Part shown: one piece after another, positions 26,239-36,065 of the stretch
Numbering within the stretch: position 1 is the stretch's first letter
Layout of the letters: every line of letters starts with the position of its first letter
From: Gammaproteobacteria bacterium
GTDB lineage: Bacteria > Pseudomonadota > Gammaproteobacteria > HK1
Reading direction: 5' to 3'
Assembly (NCBI GenBank): GCA_012103455.1
Contig: WLWT01000003.1
Location: 1,054,001-1,118,000 of the forward strand
Length of the DNA: 64,000 nucleotides
Made by a program: the position numbers and the translations under genes
The notes under the pieces: generated by a model
What the model was told of the DNA's origin: nothing
What the model saw: only the letters and a program-made list of their open reading frames with translations
Databases searched by the model: none

Positions 26239-27639
26239 CTATGAGTCGATCAGCCACGCGAGCAGGGCGGCTGGCGCCGCGACGACTTCCGGGCCGGCGA
26301 GGTCGAGCTCGGAGCGGGTGGCGATGATCCCGCGCCAGGGGGATGCCTTCAGGGTGAGGGCATCACGGCGCCAGCTTCCATCCACGTACTTCGATTCGAT
26401 GCTCACCCCGCCGAAGCCGGGACCGACGAAATCGATCTCCTTGCGGGTGCGGGTGCGGTGGTGAAGCACCCGATCGAACTCGACGTGAGCGCCGGGCCCG
26501 GCTCGCTCGCTCGCCCGCAACAGCGCCATTCCGAGCTGTTGTTGCGAGAGTCGGGGGAGATCGAAGCCGGCACTCGGTGCGAGACGCGCGTACACCGGAT
26601 CGGTGAAGTAGAGCTTGGCCTGGGCGCCTAGCTTCGGCCGCAATCCGTCCTCGCGATGGCAGGGCCAAAGCACGAAGGCCTCGCGCAACTCGTCGAGCCG
26701 GTATTTGAGGGTCGTTTGCGAGACGCCGATATCGTTGGCCATGGATGCGACGTTGACCGGCGCGCAGAGTCCGGCGGCAAGCCGGCGCAGAAGATCCGTC
26801 GTCTGAGCGCGCGACCAGCTCGCGCGGCTGAAGGCATCTCCATGAATGACGTCGGCCAGGCTCGCCCGGAGGGACTCGGCTTCTTCGCGCGACGCGACAT
26901 GGCTCGCCACCGCGCTCGGAAACCCGCCGACTCGCAGGTAAGTCTCCCAGCCCCGGATCATGACGTCCAGCCAGGGTGCCAGCCGCTGTCCGGCTTCAGC
27001 GAGTCGTGCCGAGGTCAGAGCATCGATGCCGAGCGGTTCCGTGTTCTCGGGCGGCGGCTCCGCGGAACTCAGGCGCAGGAACGACCGGAATCCAATCGGG
27101 AGCAGCACCCGGTCCGAATCCACAGCTCCGCCGCGCCGCCCGGCGAGCGCCTTCGTCGCCGCGGTCAGGTCCGCGGCCGACGAGCCGGTCAGTACGACCG
27201 TATCGGTCCGGAAGCGGGTGTCGTTGTCGCGCAGCCACTTGATTCGCTCCGGCCAGCCGTCGGTGATTCCGGTGATCTCGTCGAAGAACCAGAACCGCCG
27301 GACACCCTCCGGCATCAGCGACCCGGCGGCGTCGATCAACATTCCAAGGTCGCGGCTGCGCAGGCCATCCACGGCCATGTGCGCGATGCGGCGCGGTTCG
27401 ATTCCACCGGCGATCAGGTTCCTGATCGCGAGCTTGACCTCGACGGTCTTGCCCACGCGCCGGGGGCCACGCAGCATGTAGAGGCTACCGGGCGTCAAGT
27501 TCGACAGAACCCCCGCCTGGTAGCGGAACGGGGCGTCGCCAGCGTCGCGAAGGTCGGGATCGCGCGCCGGCCATCGCTGCGGGTCGCGCCACCAGCGGTT
27601 GGTGGCGATCAGCGATTGTTGTGCTTCGCCTCGCTTCAT
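26239..27639 (-). CDS. AAA-type ATPase of the AAA_14/DUF4143 family
   Basis: About 466 aa. Walker A is LRGPRRVGKTVEV (near residue 58). Walker B is RFWFFDEITG. A sensor-like TVVLTGSSAADL follows. The C-terminal DUF4143-like part has the nuclease-like segment HHRTRTRKEIDFVGPG and VSIESKYVDG. Such proteins are widespread, often singletons with variable phylogeny, and have no firmly assigned role. The ATG at 27639 is preferred because AAGGA lies upstream; the frame is open to 27708 past a palindrome. It is divergent from the CRISPR module and unrelated to the broken hyuB downstream. Confidence 0.8.
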   Translation of the reverse strand: MKRGEAQQSLIATNRWWRDPQRWPARDPDLRDAGDAPFRYQAGVLSNLTPGSLYMLRGPRRVGKTVEVKLAIRNLIAGGIEPRRIAHMAVDGLRSRDLGMLIDAAGSLMPEGVRRFWFFDEITGITDGWPERIKWLRDNDTRFRTDTVVLTGSSAADLTAATKALAGRRGGAVDSDRVLLPIGFRSFLRLSSAEPPPENTEPLGIDALTSARLAEAGQRLAPWLDVMIRGWETYLRVGGFPSAVASHVASREEAESLRASLADVIHGDAFSRASWSRAQTTDLLRRLAAGLCAPVNVASMANDIGVSQTTLKYRLDELREAFVLWPCHREDGLRPKLGAQAKLYFTDPVYARLAPSAGFDLPRLSQQQLGMALLRASERAGPGAHVEFDRVLHHRTRTRKEIDFVGPGFGGVSIESKYVDGSWRRDALTLKASPWRGIIATRSELDLAGPEVVAAPAALLAWLIDS

Positions 27640-27688
27640 CGCGATCGGTTTCCTTGGCGCGGTGGCGATCCGTGGTTCGTATCGCAGA

Positions 27689-27763
27689 AAGCATACATTC
27701 TGATTCAAATGAAAGAGAAAATGTATACATTTTTCTTTATGAAGTGAGGAAATTGTATGCTTG
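27689..27763. promoter_or_regulatory. nested palindromes between the ATPase and the CRISPR region
   Basis: A perfect 16-bp palindrome AAAATGTATACATTTT (27718-27733) is flanked by an inverted pair AAGCATACA (starting 27689) and TGTATGCTT (ending 27763). The stretch is AT-rich in an otherwise GC-rich context and lies just upstream of the ATPase start. A repressor-binding operator with the promoter of the ATPase gene is the simplest reading. Confidence 0.45.
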
Positions 27764-28150
27764 AGTGTTTGATGTCCTGGTGTCGAAGACTCGGAGCGTG
27801 CGCTGACGACTACGCCATCAACACCCGCGAATCACGGAGGTCAACCGATCATCGGTCTCGCGCAGATTGTCGGGAGTGCTGGACCACGGTGGTGCTTTCC
27901 TGTCGTGGCCGATCCTCCCGGGCGCAGAGAGGTGGAACTCGGCGATGGTGTTCGTTTGGTCCTCATGGGACAATTGAGACCCTCGATTCGTGCCGAACGG
28001 TTGCGGCGCAACGAGTCCATTCGTGGGGCGTTGCGCGAACGCTGTCGAGCCAACGGTGTCACTCCTTCGACCGGAGCACCAACCAGGGCCGCATCGCTGG
28101 AATCCATGTGAGGCGAAATCTCCATCTCCATCAGCATCGGACGCCAAGCG
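27764..28150 (+). other. 387 bp upstream of cas3, no gene assigned
   Basis: Short overlapping frames exist on both strands but none has a motif I recognise. No direct repeats of CRISPR size and no leader-like AT-rich tract were seen. It probably contains the promoter of the cas operon. Confidence 0.4.
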
Positions 28151-31018
28151 ATGGGCACTGACCTGCGCCGGGTACGACATTCGTCTGCTGGACCGAACAC
28201 GTTCGGTCGCCTGTTCGCGACAGCAACGGGTTCTTGTCCGCACGAGTATCAAGCGCGACTCGCCTGTGGCGAGCGCCATTCGCGCGGCTACGATGATTGG
28301 CTGAGCGACAGTAGCGCGTGTGAATCGACGCTCATCGAGATCCCCACGGGCTTTGGCAAGACCAGCGCGGTCGTGCTGGCTTGGCTATGGAACCGCGTCC
28401 TGAAGCTTCGAGATGACTGGCCGCGTCGTCTCGTCTATTGCCTTCCCATGCGATCCCTCGTCGAACAGACCTTCCGGAACACGCGCCAATGGCTGGAGAG
28501 CCTGGAGCTTTCGGATGAAGTCGGCCTTCATGCGCTCATGGGAGGCGAAGATGCCGGCGAATGGGATAGCCACCCGGAGCGGAACGCGGTGATCGTCGGC
28601 ACGCAGGACATGCTCCTCTCCCGAGGCCTCAACCGTGGGTACGGGATGAGCCGGTATCGCTGGCCGATGCACTTTGGGCTGTTGAACAACGATTGCCTGT
28701 GGGTCATGGACGAAGTGCAGTTGATGGGCTCCGGACTCTGGACGTCGGCGCAACTGGACTGGATGAGGACTGATCGCTTCAGAAGCCTGAAACCCTGCTT
28801 TACGTGGTGGATGAGCGCAACGATGCGGCCGACGTTTCTCGATACGCCTGATCGCAGGAAAGCGGAGTTGCCCGCCCCGAGGCGCGTCCTCTTGGGTGAG
28901 TGCGACCAGACACACGAGATTCTTCAGGCACATCGTCCATGCGGGCTATGGAAACCGTCAGCCTCGACGCGAACCACGCGCAAGAAAAAGCCCACCGGCG
29001 AGAAGCTGTCGACATTCGCACAGACCCTGGCGGAGGCGGTAATCGATGAGCATCGAGAGGCGAGCTTGTGCCTTGTCGTCTGCAACACCGTCTCGGTCGC
29101 GCAGCAGGTATACGCAGCGCTCAGCAACGCCTGCACCGGTACCTCTGACGTCGTTCTTCTGACATCGCGTTTTCGGGCGAAAGATCGCGCAGTTCATCAA
29201 GACAAGCTTCTCGCCTTCGAAGCATCGCGCAAACGCACCGTGACCGACGGTATCGTCTCGATTGCAGGACTCATTTGCGTGTCTACACAAGTGGTCGAAG
29301 CGGGAGTCGATATATCCGCGCGGCGGCTGTGGTCGGAAATCGCCCCTTGGCCATCGACCGTTCAGCGTCTTGGTCGCCTGAATCGGGATGGTCGCCTGAA
29401 CGAAGACGCCCACGCCTGGTTCTGGGAAGGTCCGGAGAAGCCGAAGCAAAGCGCACGGTTCATCGGTCCCTATGAGGCCGGCGCGGTGAAGCTCGGGCGC
29501 AAGCTCATCAACGAGCTGAGCAAAGAGTGCGAATCCGATGAAACGGTATCTGCGAGGGACGCCTTGGCGAGGTTGAGCGCCCGGGACGAAATCAAAGGCT
29601 TGATCGAGAAGGCACTGACACCCGCGCAGGAACCGTGTCCGAGGGCCATTGATGTGCACGGGCTCTTTTCGACGGAAGCGGATGTCTTCGGCGGCTTTAC
29701 CGATGTAAGCCCATTCGTTCGCAATCAGGACAAGAACGCTGACGTGATCGTCTTCTGGCGGAAGTGGCGCTCAGGCGCCGAGTTGCGACGCTCGGAAGGA
29801 TTGACCGGTCCGGCGTTCACCCGTGACGAAGGATGCGCGGTGGCCATCGGCCGATTGCGCGGGTTTCTGGAGCAGAAGAGCGCGAAGAAGAGGAACGCAT
29901 GGATTTGGGATGACAGGCGTGAGGCATGGGAGCAGGTTCGCGCTGCGGAGGATATCCGTCCCGGCATGTTGGTGATGCTGCGGCGCGATGACGGGGGCTA
30001 CTCCCGCGAACTGGGCTGGACGGGAAGCGGGAGCGACAAGCTCGATGATGCGCCGCCGCCCGGTGAACCGCACGAACGGTTCGAGGATGACCGATACAGC
30101 GAGAGCGGATTCTGGGTCACCTTGAGGGATCATCTGAAGGACACCGAGCGGGAGGCGGCGCGCATCGTCCAGGCGATGAACCTGGACAGCGATATCGGCT
30201 CGGCAGTCGTTCATGCGTCGTCGGAGCACGATATCGGCAAGGCCCTGCCCCAGTGGCAGAACGCATTGCCGAAGCGGCCACCGCAAGAGGGCGGCGCCTG
30301 GGCAAAAGCGCCGTACCAACTCGCGGTGATCGCGGATGCTTCTACGGCAGCGCGGGAGACCGAAGCCACTCTGCGGAAGCGGGATCTGCGGTATTGCCGA
30401 GCCGGATCGGTGCAACAGGAGGACGGTCGGATCAAATTCATGTGGCACACGGATGCAAGCGTGTCTTCCGCGGCCCTCGAATGCATCCGTGCAACGCCCA
30501 GCGTCAAGCGCGCATGGAATGTTCCTTTCCGGCCCGGCCTGCGCCATGAGGCGGCGACGGCCCTGGCGCTGTGGCACCGCTACTATCGAGGCGGGAGCAA
30601 CGAATTCACTGCTCTGTCGATCTATCTCTGCGCTGCACACCACGGCAAGGTGCGGACGGTTCTCACGTCACGAACCCCCACCGGCGAGGACGTGTGCGGG
30701 GTGAGCAAGACCACGGCCTCGCTGCCGTGGAACGAGATGCCATTGGACTTCTCATGCGCGGTCGATGGCGCCTCCGGCGACTTCTCCGAAGACGGGTCGG
30801 AGTTCATCTTCGCAGCACCGGGCTGGACCGGGCTCGTCGCCGACCTGCTCGGTGCGTGGGAACCGGACGCGATACCCGGTGTCAGTGGCGCGGTGCCGGA
30901 AGGCGAACCGCGCAATCTCGGGCCGTTCGCGCTGGCGTATCTCGAAACGCTGGTGCGTTGCGCCGATGAACAAGCCAGCAAGACACCCAGCATGAAGCGA
31001 GAAATAGAATCGCCGTGA
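28151..31018 (+). CDS. cas3: type I-G (I-U) CRISPR helicase-nuclease Cas3
   Basis: A 955-aa Cas3 that unwinds and degrades DNA after Cascade recruitment. The helicase comes first: Walker A EIPTGFGKTSAV (residues 63-74), DEVQ box in CLWVMDEVQLMG (187-190), motif III MSATMRPT, and motif VI TVQRLGRLNRDG. The HD nuclease domain is C-terminal: VHASSEHDIGKALPQWQ and LCAAHHGKVRTV supply the metal ligands. This helicase-then-HD order is typical of the I-G/I-U subtype. The ATG at 28151 is the longest plausible start and no strong ribosome-binding site was seen. Its TGA overlaps the next gene's GTG (GTGA), so the operon is tightly coupled. Confidence 0.9.
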   Translation: MGTDLRRVRHSSAGPNTFGRLFATATGSCPHEYQARLACGERHSRGYDDWLSDSSACESTLIEIPTGFGKTSAVVLAWLWNRVLKLRDDWPRRLVYCLPMRSLVEQTFRNTRQWLESLELSDEVGLHALMGGEDAGEWDSHPERNAVIVGTQDMLLSRGLNRGYGMSRYRWPMHFGLLNNDCLWVMDEVQLMGSGLWTSAQLDWMRTDRFRSLKPCFTWWMSATMRPTFLDTPDRRKAELPAPRRVLLGECDQTHEILQAHRPCGLWKPSASTRTTRKKKPTGEKLSTFAQTLAEAVIDEHREASLCLVVCNTVSVAQQVYAALSNACTGTSDVVLLTSRFRAKDRAVHQDKLLAFEASRKRTVTDGIVSIAGLICVSTQVVEAGVDISARRLWSEIAPWPSTVQRLGRLNRDGRLNEDAHAWFWEGPEKPKQSARFIGPYEAGAVKLGRKLINELSKECESDETVSARDALARLSARDEIKGLIEKALTPAQEPCPRAIDVHGLFSTEADVFGGFTDVSPFVRNQDKNADVIVFWRKWRSGAELRRSEGLTGPAFTRDEGCAVAIGRLRGFLEQKSAKKRNAWIWDDRREAWEQVRAAEDIRPGMLVMLRRDDGGYSRELGWTGSGSDKLDDAPPPGEPHERFEDDRYSESGFWVTLRDHLKDTEREAARIVQAMNLDSDIGSAVVHASSEHDIGKALPQWQNALPKRPPQEGGAWAKAPYQLAVIADASTAARETEATLRKRDLRYCRAGSVQQEDGRIKFMWHTDASVSSAALECIRATPSVKRAWNVPFRPGLRHEAATALALWHRYYRGGSNEFTALSIYLCAAHHGKVRTVLTSRTPTGEDVCGVSKTTASLPWNEMPLDFSCAVDGASGDFSEDGSEFIFAAPGWTGLVADLLGAWEPDAIPGVSGAVPEGEPRNLGPFALAYLETLVRCADEQASKTPSMKREIESP

Positions 31019-33132
31019 ACATTCTTCCTGTCGTACCACTCAACGGATTGAGAGCGGATTCGCTCGGTACTTACCTCGCATCGCTCGGGCTGTTCTCGCT
31101 TATTGCCCGGCAATGGCCGCGGGTCAGGGCAGTTTGGAAGAATGCCAGCTTCTGCCTCGTTGGTGGTCCCGCCACGCTGGAACAAACCGTCGAGTTCGTG
31201 AGCGAGATTGGCCAAGAAAACACCTGGACCCAATACGAGAAACCCTGGGACAAGGCAAAGAAGGCGGATGTAGGGAAGAAGACATCGACACAGACGACGC
31301 TTTGGCGTGCCCTGGAAGCGGAGGAACGACTACTGCCTGCCTTCGGAGCGCACTTGGCACTTGACGGCCGGGTAAGGATGAACCCTCTGCTCGGTACTGG
31401 AGGAAATGCCGGGAAGCGAGATTTCGCAAAGGGCTGGCAGGACGCGGTCCAGATCATCCAGAAGCCACCGCAGAAGCAAGGTCGTGAAGTGCTCGACAAC
31501 GACCTCAAAGCCTTTCTGGTGGGCGGAGCCTGTACATACCTGAGTTCCTTTCAGGCCGGATCGTGGTTCGGTGCGGCTAATAAAATTTACAATCACGGCA
31601 ACCCGAGCGCTCCGCCCGACTCGTCACGTGGCAAGAAGCAACCCTTTCGAGAGGGAGAAATCACACCCTGGGCGATGGCGCTGGCGTGTGAAGGCTTGTC
31701 CTATTTCGCTGGCGCTCCTTCCCGGCAACTCGGCAGCCGCCGGCAACCCAAGGGTGCTTTTCCGTTCGTTACCGCAGCAATAGCACCACGAGGTGCCGGT
31801 GAAGCCGGCGGCATCGAGGCAGAAATCTGGGCACCGATCTGGGACCGGCCAATGACGGAGCCTGAGCTGAGATCACTGTTCCTGCGCGGAAGAGCCGAGA
31901 TTGGCGGCAAGGGCGCAGTTTCCTCCGCAGCATTCGCGGCCGTAGTAGTAGGCCGAGGGGTCGATGCCGGTGTAGTGGAGTTCCGAAGGTTCCTGCTTCT
32001 GCATACGACCAGCGCACAGACGTTCGAATCCCGCTTGGCGACTGTTGTGCCGGTCCCGAAGACGAGCCCGGACGATGCAACCACGAGAGCAATTCGTACG
32101 ATTGTCGCACTTCGCGATGTACTGCCATCGGATCGGAGGGCCGGCCAGCGATGGCGGTTCTCCGGTTTGCGCGGCCCGCTCGAGCAGACGCTGATCGATT
32201 TCGCCGCCGCACGGCCGGGCGAAGGTCGCACCGAGCAAGCTTGGGCGCTGGTGGATGAAATGACTGAAGCGCTCGTCAAGGTCGATAGGAACCGGACTTT
32301 TCGCAGCCACAGCGTTCGATTTCGGCTGTTGCCGGGCGAGTGGGCAGCAAAGTTGTTCCAGGACACACCGCCAGACCGGGAAGCCCGTTTGGCGCTGGCA
32401 ATGTCCTCGCTGGCGCAAGCACCGAGTTCTCCGCAGTTCATCGCGTACCGTATCGGCGCGCGGAAGAGACCGGGTGGAGCGCACTGGGAGTTTCCCGAGT
32501 CCCCGCCCGCCCGCCGAATCTGGAGCGATGCCGAGTTGACCGAGAACCTGGGTGCGATGGCGCAAAGGCGTGTCATGGAGGCATTGCGGAAAGCAGTCTC
32601 GCGGCCTCCATTCGACGCCACGATGCGAGTGGCGCTTGATGACATGCACGCGTGGTTGTCCGGTGAGGTAGATGAAGGGCGAATGCGTCTCTGGCTGGAT
32701 CGCCTCTGCGTGTTCGACTGGAGAGGTGAGGCAAATTACAGGGCTGCTGGGGAACTACGGGGCCGCTTCACCGGCCCTCGACCGGCCGTTGACGGTGCGT
32801 TGGCGCTCTACGCCCTGTTCCGACCGCTTGTGAGCGATTGGCTGTTCCGTCGAGTCCTCCGCAACAGCGACATTCAAGCCGAGCAGATATCGACCTGTGC
32901 TCGTCTTGACCGCGTCATCGCGATGCTGCGGCGTGGCGACGTGAGCGCTGCTGCGGATGTAGCGCTGGAAGCATACCGCTCCGCGGGCGTAGCACTTGCT
33001 GATTTCAATACTCTCCCTGCCGGACCTGATCCGGCACGCCTGCTGGCCGCTTTGATCATCCCGGTTCGTGACGAACAGGTGCTTGCTGTTTTCCGGCGTT
33101 GGCGTTCGCCGGCCGAACCCAGCACAGAATGA
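31015..33132 (+). CDS. csx17: type I-G CRISPR large subunit Csx17 (Cas8-like)
   Basis: A 705-aa protein beginning VVPLNGLRADSLGTYLASLGLFSLIA, the conserved opening of Csx17, followed by an Arg-rich, mostly alpha-helical body with the PSRQLGSRRQPKGAFPF region. It is thought to be the Cas8-type large subunit of the effector complex, involved in target recognition. It starts at GTG 31015 overlapping the cas3 stop by 4 bp and ends 11 bp before csb1. Intact, with no visible lesion. Confidence 0.8.
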   Translation: MNILPVVPLNGLRADSLGTYLASLGLFSLIARQWPRVRAVWKNASFCLVGGPATLEQTVEFVSEIGQENTWTQYEKPWDKAKKADVGKKTSTQTTLWRALEAEERLLPAFGAHLALDGRVRMNPLLGTGGNAGKRDFAKGWQDAVQIIQKPPQKQGREVLDNDLKAFLVGGACTYLSSFQAGSWFGAANKIYNHGNPSAPPDSSRGKKQPFREGEITPWAMALACEGLSYFAGAPSRQLGSRRQPKGAFPFVTAAIAPRGAGEAGGIEAEIWAPIWDRPMTEPELRSLFLRGRAEIGGKGAVSSAAFAAVVVGRGVDAGVVEFRRFLLLHTTSAQTFESRLATVVPVPKTSPDDATTRAIRTIVALRDVLPSDRRAGQRWRFSGLRGPLEQTLIDFAAARPGEGRTEQAWALVDEMTEALVKVDRNRTFRSHSVRFRLLPGEWAAKLFQDTPPDREARLALAMSSLAQAPSSPQFIAYRIGARKRPGGAHWEFPESPPARRIWSDAELTENLGAMAQRRVMEALRKAVSRPPFDATMRVALDDMHAWLSGEVDEGRMRLWLDRLCVFDWRGEANYRAAGELRGRFTGPRPAVDGALALYALFRPLVSDWLFRRVLRNSDIQAEQISTCARLDRVIAMLRRGDVSAAADVALEAYRSAGVALADFNTLPAGPDPARLLAALIIPVRDEQVLAVFRRWRSPAEPSTE

Positions 33133-33143
33133 GGAAAACACCC

Positions 33144-34238
33144 ATGACCGACCGCTCGCTAAATCCGGCCACGCTACTGAGCAGCACGGATCTTCGTCTG
33201 ACGCTGCACGCGAGTCTCAAGCCGGCTGCAGGCTTGGACCGATTCCAACCGGCGGGTTTTCCCGAGATCGGACACGTCATTTACGATGCGCCGCGTGCCT
33301 GTAACCGTGTGCAGAAGGTCTGCATCGTGGACAGTGCGGCCAGCATGGCGAATCATCTGGAGACCGTGTGCTTGGCGAGCGAGCATTCACTGGAACTGGC
33401 GGATGAACTTGCCGGCATGCCCTATGTCGAGTGCCGGACGGATAGCGGATGGCCGAACGTAGCGGATGACGACAAGAGGCCGGAGCAACTCGTTGCCACG
33501 ACGCTTTCGGAAGGGCACCGGTTGGCCTCGACCTACTTCCTTGACGGGGTACTCGTCAGTGATGGCAAGCCGGGAGACGAGAAGTTTGGCACCGTGCTCC
33601 GTAATAAATTCGGGATCGCTGACCTCGGCAAGAAGTCCCATCCGCTGCCGGAACAGTGGTGGACGGTCTTCACGACGATCTTCGGTTACGACCCAAACTC
33701 GCTCGTTCACGGGGTGCTCTTTCCCGCTATGGGGATCAAGCTGCCGAGAATGCTGACGGCGCATCTCGAAGCGTTTGACGCCGCCCGGGTGCGCAGCTCC
33801 GGTGTCAAGTTCGACAAGCTCGGCAAAACGTCGTCGGGGCAACCGATCTTTTCCGTTGACGAGGAGACGGCCAGTGAAATCATCGCCACCTTCGTCATCG
33901 ACCTGGCGTTGCTTCGGTCATTTGGCCGGGAAGACCGCGGCCTGAACAGTGCGCAGAAGGAGTTCCTTCTCACTCTCGCGCTGTGGAAAATCGAGCGTCT
34001 CCTGCGAGGTCCGTTCCGCTATAGAAGCAACTGCGACCTCGAGCTTGACAAACTACTTATTCGCGGCTGCGACGAACCCGCCGCGCTGCCTGCCGTCGAT
34101 ATCAAGGCGGCTATCGAGGGGGCGGAATTCAGAGACCCGCCCGTGACGACGGTCTACTGGCCGGCAGAGGAGCTGTTTCGTACCGGTGCCGACGAACGAG
34201 ATGAAGGCACCGACTCCGACGAAGAACAAGACACCTAA
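33144..34238 (+). CDS. csb1: type I-G CRISPR backbone protein Csb1 (Cas7, GSU0053-like)
   Basis: A 364-aa RAMP-family protein of the Csb1 type, expected to line the crRNA in Cascade. ATG 33144 has GAGGAAAA upstream. Family-like segments include GFPEIGHVIYDAPRACNRVQKVCIVDSAASMANHLE at residues 35-70, STYFLDGVLVSD, and HGVLFPAMGIKLPRMLTAHLEAFDAARV in the middle. It ends in an acidic tail (DERDEGTDSDEEQDT) and overlaps nothing; csb2 follows 16 bp later. Confidence 0.85.
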   Translation: MTDRSLNPATLLSSTDLRLTLHASLKPAAGLDRFQPAGFPEIGHVIYDAPRACNRVQKVCIVDSAASMANHLETVCLASEHSLELADELAGMPYVECRTDSGWPNVADDDKRPEQLVATTLSEGHRLASTYFLDGVLVSDGKPGDEKFGTVLRNKFGIADLGKKSHPLPEQWWTVFTTIFGYDPNSLVHGVLFPAMGIKLPRMLTAHLEAFDAARVRSSGVKFDKLGKTSSGQPIFSVDEETASEIIATFVIDLALLRSFGREDRGLNSAQKEFLLTLALWKIERLLRGPFRYRSNCDLELDKLLIRGCDEPAALPAVDIKAAIEGAEFRDPPVTTVYWPAEELFRTGADERDEGTDSDEEQDT

Positions 34239-34254
34239 CCTGACGGGCGTTTCG

Positions 34255-35811
34255 ATGCGAGTCGTCCTTCGACAGACATTCCCTCTTGGGCGGTTCCACG
34301 CGAATCCATGGCGCGTGTTTCCATTCGAGGACCCTCATGGGGAATGGCCGCCCAGTCCTTGGCGGTTGCTTCGTGCGATTCTCGCGAGATCGCATCAATT
34401 GGAGCGGGAACGTGACGTCCAGTGTCAAGCGTGGCGTGATGCGTTGGTCGGGGCGTTCTGCACGAGCTCGTTCAGTTGGCACCTGCCGCCGTTCAGTTGG
34501 CGTGGCCCGGGACTGCGGCAATACCAACCGGCAACATTCGAGTGGGACCCTCCCGGGCGCACGAAGAAGGTAAAGGGCCAGCCTGTGAGCATCCCGGGCG
34601 AGAGAACTTACAGGTCTACCCTGGTACAGGACAATTTCTGGGTGGTGGGCAGTTCGAAGGCGGTCTCGGATACGGGCATCGTATGGTGGATTGTGGAAGG
34701 CGATGCATGGTCGAAAGAGCACTTCGGCTTGCTCGATGCCTGCTTGGAGCGGATGACCTATTTCGGACGTGCGGAGGCGATCACTGAAATTCAGCGCGTC
34801 GAGAAGCTGCCGAACGACACGGACATCAACTGTGTACTGGAGCAAATGCCCTCGTCGGGTTCCGTTCCGGTGCTTGTCCCAACGGTGGATGCCACTCCGG
34901 TGCAGGTTCAGGCGGTCACGGACGATCCTTCGATTGTGAACTCGACCGTACCTCCTGGCGCTCGTTGGCTGCACGCCAAGCGCCCCGTCAAGCCGCTGGC
35001 GAAGTTGCCACGTCCAAGGCCGCGGATACGGAAACCGGCGCGCCTCGTTCAGTTTGCCATCGGTACCCGGGTCAGCCCACCACCCAATTCCATCGTCGTC
35101 ATGACGCAACGCTTTCGGGGACGTGTCATCCGGGAATTTCTTGAGGGAAGCTGGCAACGCGCAAATGCGGCACAGCGGGAAGCCGCGCGTCTTCTCTCCG
35201 GCAAGGAGGCCGACGGATCACCCTTGCGGGATCATCGGCATTCACATGCCCGATTCGGGATTCTCTTCGACCAGGAGACAGGCAAGGCGGCGAGATTGCT
35301 GGTTTGGCGTGAACAACCATTCACTGACGAAGAACAACGTGCCATCTTGAATGCGGGCGAACAGGAACTCCCGCTCTCATTCGCCAAAGCCGGAGTACGG
35401 GACCCGTGGACCATACGACTCGTACCTCTGGATTGGCAAGAACCGCCGCCGGCCGGCTTCGGAGACCAAGCCCGTGGTCGCTGGAAAACCGTCACGCCCT
35501 ACGTTCCACCGCGTCACGTGTACGATCGTAAAGGTCGGACAAAGCCCGGGGAATCACCGGAGGAGCAACTTTGCCTCGAACTCGCTCGGCAGGGATACGA
35601 TACGACTGATGTGACGATCAGGGTGGACGATCAATCCGCGGAGTGGACGCGGGTGCATAGACCACGACGTCATCAAGATGAGCCCACGAACACCGAGAGG
35701 CGCGGCTACCAGGCATCGCTCACCTTCGCCACGCCGGTCCGCGGCCCCATTTCGCTCGGCCACTCGTCGCACTTTGGTCTCGGGTTGTTCGCTGCCCTGG
35801 ACGACGAATAG
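34255..35811 (+). CDS. csb2: type I-G CRISPR protein Csb2 (Cas5-Cas6 fusion-like, GSU0054)
   Basis: A 518-aa protein. The start MRVVLRQTFPLGRFHANPWR followed by GEWPPSPWRLLRAILAR is the hallmark Csb2 opening (Cas5-like N-terminal part). The C-terminal part with RHSHARFGILFD and the closing GPISLGHSSHFGLGLFA is Cas6-like, with the Gly-rich RNA-contacting loop. It is expected to cap the crRNA 5' handle and to process pre-crRNA. The ATG at 34255 is selected because the family N-terminus begins there. It is the last gene of the module; no cas1, cas2 or cas4 follows. Confidence 0.85.
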   Translation: MRVVLRQTFPLGRFHANPWRVFPFEDPHGEWPPSPWRLLRAILARSHQLERERDVQCQAWRDALVGAFCTSSFSWHLPPFSWRGPGLRQYQPATFEWDPPGRTKKVKGQPVSIPGERTYRSTLVQDNFWVVGSSKAVSDTGIVWWIVEGDAWSKEHFGLLDACLERMTYFGRAEAITEIQRVEKLPNDTDINCVLEQMPSSGSVPVLVPTVDATPVQVQAVTDDPSIVNSTVPPGARWLHAKRPVKPLAKLPRPRPRIRKPARLVQFAIGTRVSPPPNSIVVMTQRFRGRVIREFLEGSWQRANAAQREAARLLSGKEADGSPLRDHRHSHARFGILFDQETGKAARLLVWREQPFTDEEQRAILNAGEQELPLSFAKAGVRDPWTIRLVPLDWQEPPPAGFGDQARGRWKTVTPYVPPRHVYDRKGRTKPGESPEEQLCLELARQGYDTTDVTIRVDDQSAEWTRVHRPRRHQDEPTNTERRGYQASLTFATPVRGPISLGHSSHFGLGLFAALDDE

Positions 35812-35996
35812 TTCAGTCACCGGAATATTCGCACAAGAGGACGGAACATGCCGACTGCTGCGCCGGTTCCGAACTGGGGATGAAGTTCGTGACGGCGATC
35901 CTCGTCGGTTTGAGGCGCAGCCTCGCCAGGTACCCGCCACCTCGGCGCCTGTGACAGAATCGATCGCGCACCGGCAGGACAACTCGGAGCGCAGCG

Positions 35997-36065
35997 ATGG
36001 ATGACGCCACCGAGGTGAAGACCCGGGACATCGACCCGCGGCTCTTCGATCTGTACGACGAGTAG
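35997..36065 (+). pseudogene. 5' remnant of a dienelactone-hydrolase-type gene (YghX-like)
   Basis: ATG 35997 encodes MDDATEVKTRDIDPRLFDLY then DE and TAG. The IDPRLFDLYDE stretch resembles the N-terminus of YghX-type dienelactone hydrolases, which precedes their signal sequence. Everything after is replaced by an EamA fragment at 36066. Very short, so the identification is tentative. The 185 bp between csb2 and this remnant contain nothing recognisable. Confidence 0.35.

Noticed and set aside
26656..27747. Plus-strand open frame opposite the AAA ATPase
   Set aside because: Antisense shadow; the minus strand has Walker A and B motifs.
34129..35157. Minus-strand open frame opposite csb2
   Set aside because: Antisense shadow. 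The plus strand encodes the recognisable Csb2 N-terminus and a coherent C-terminal part.
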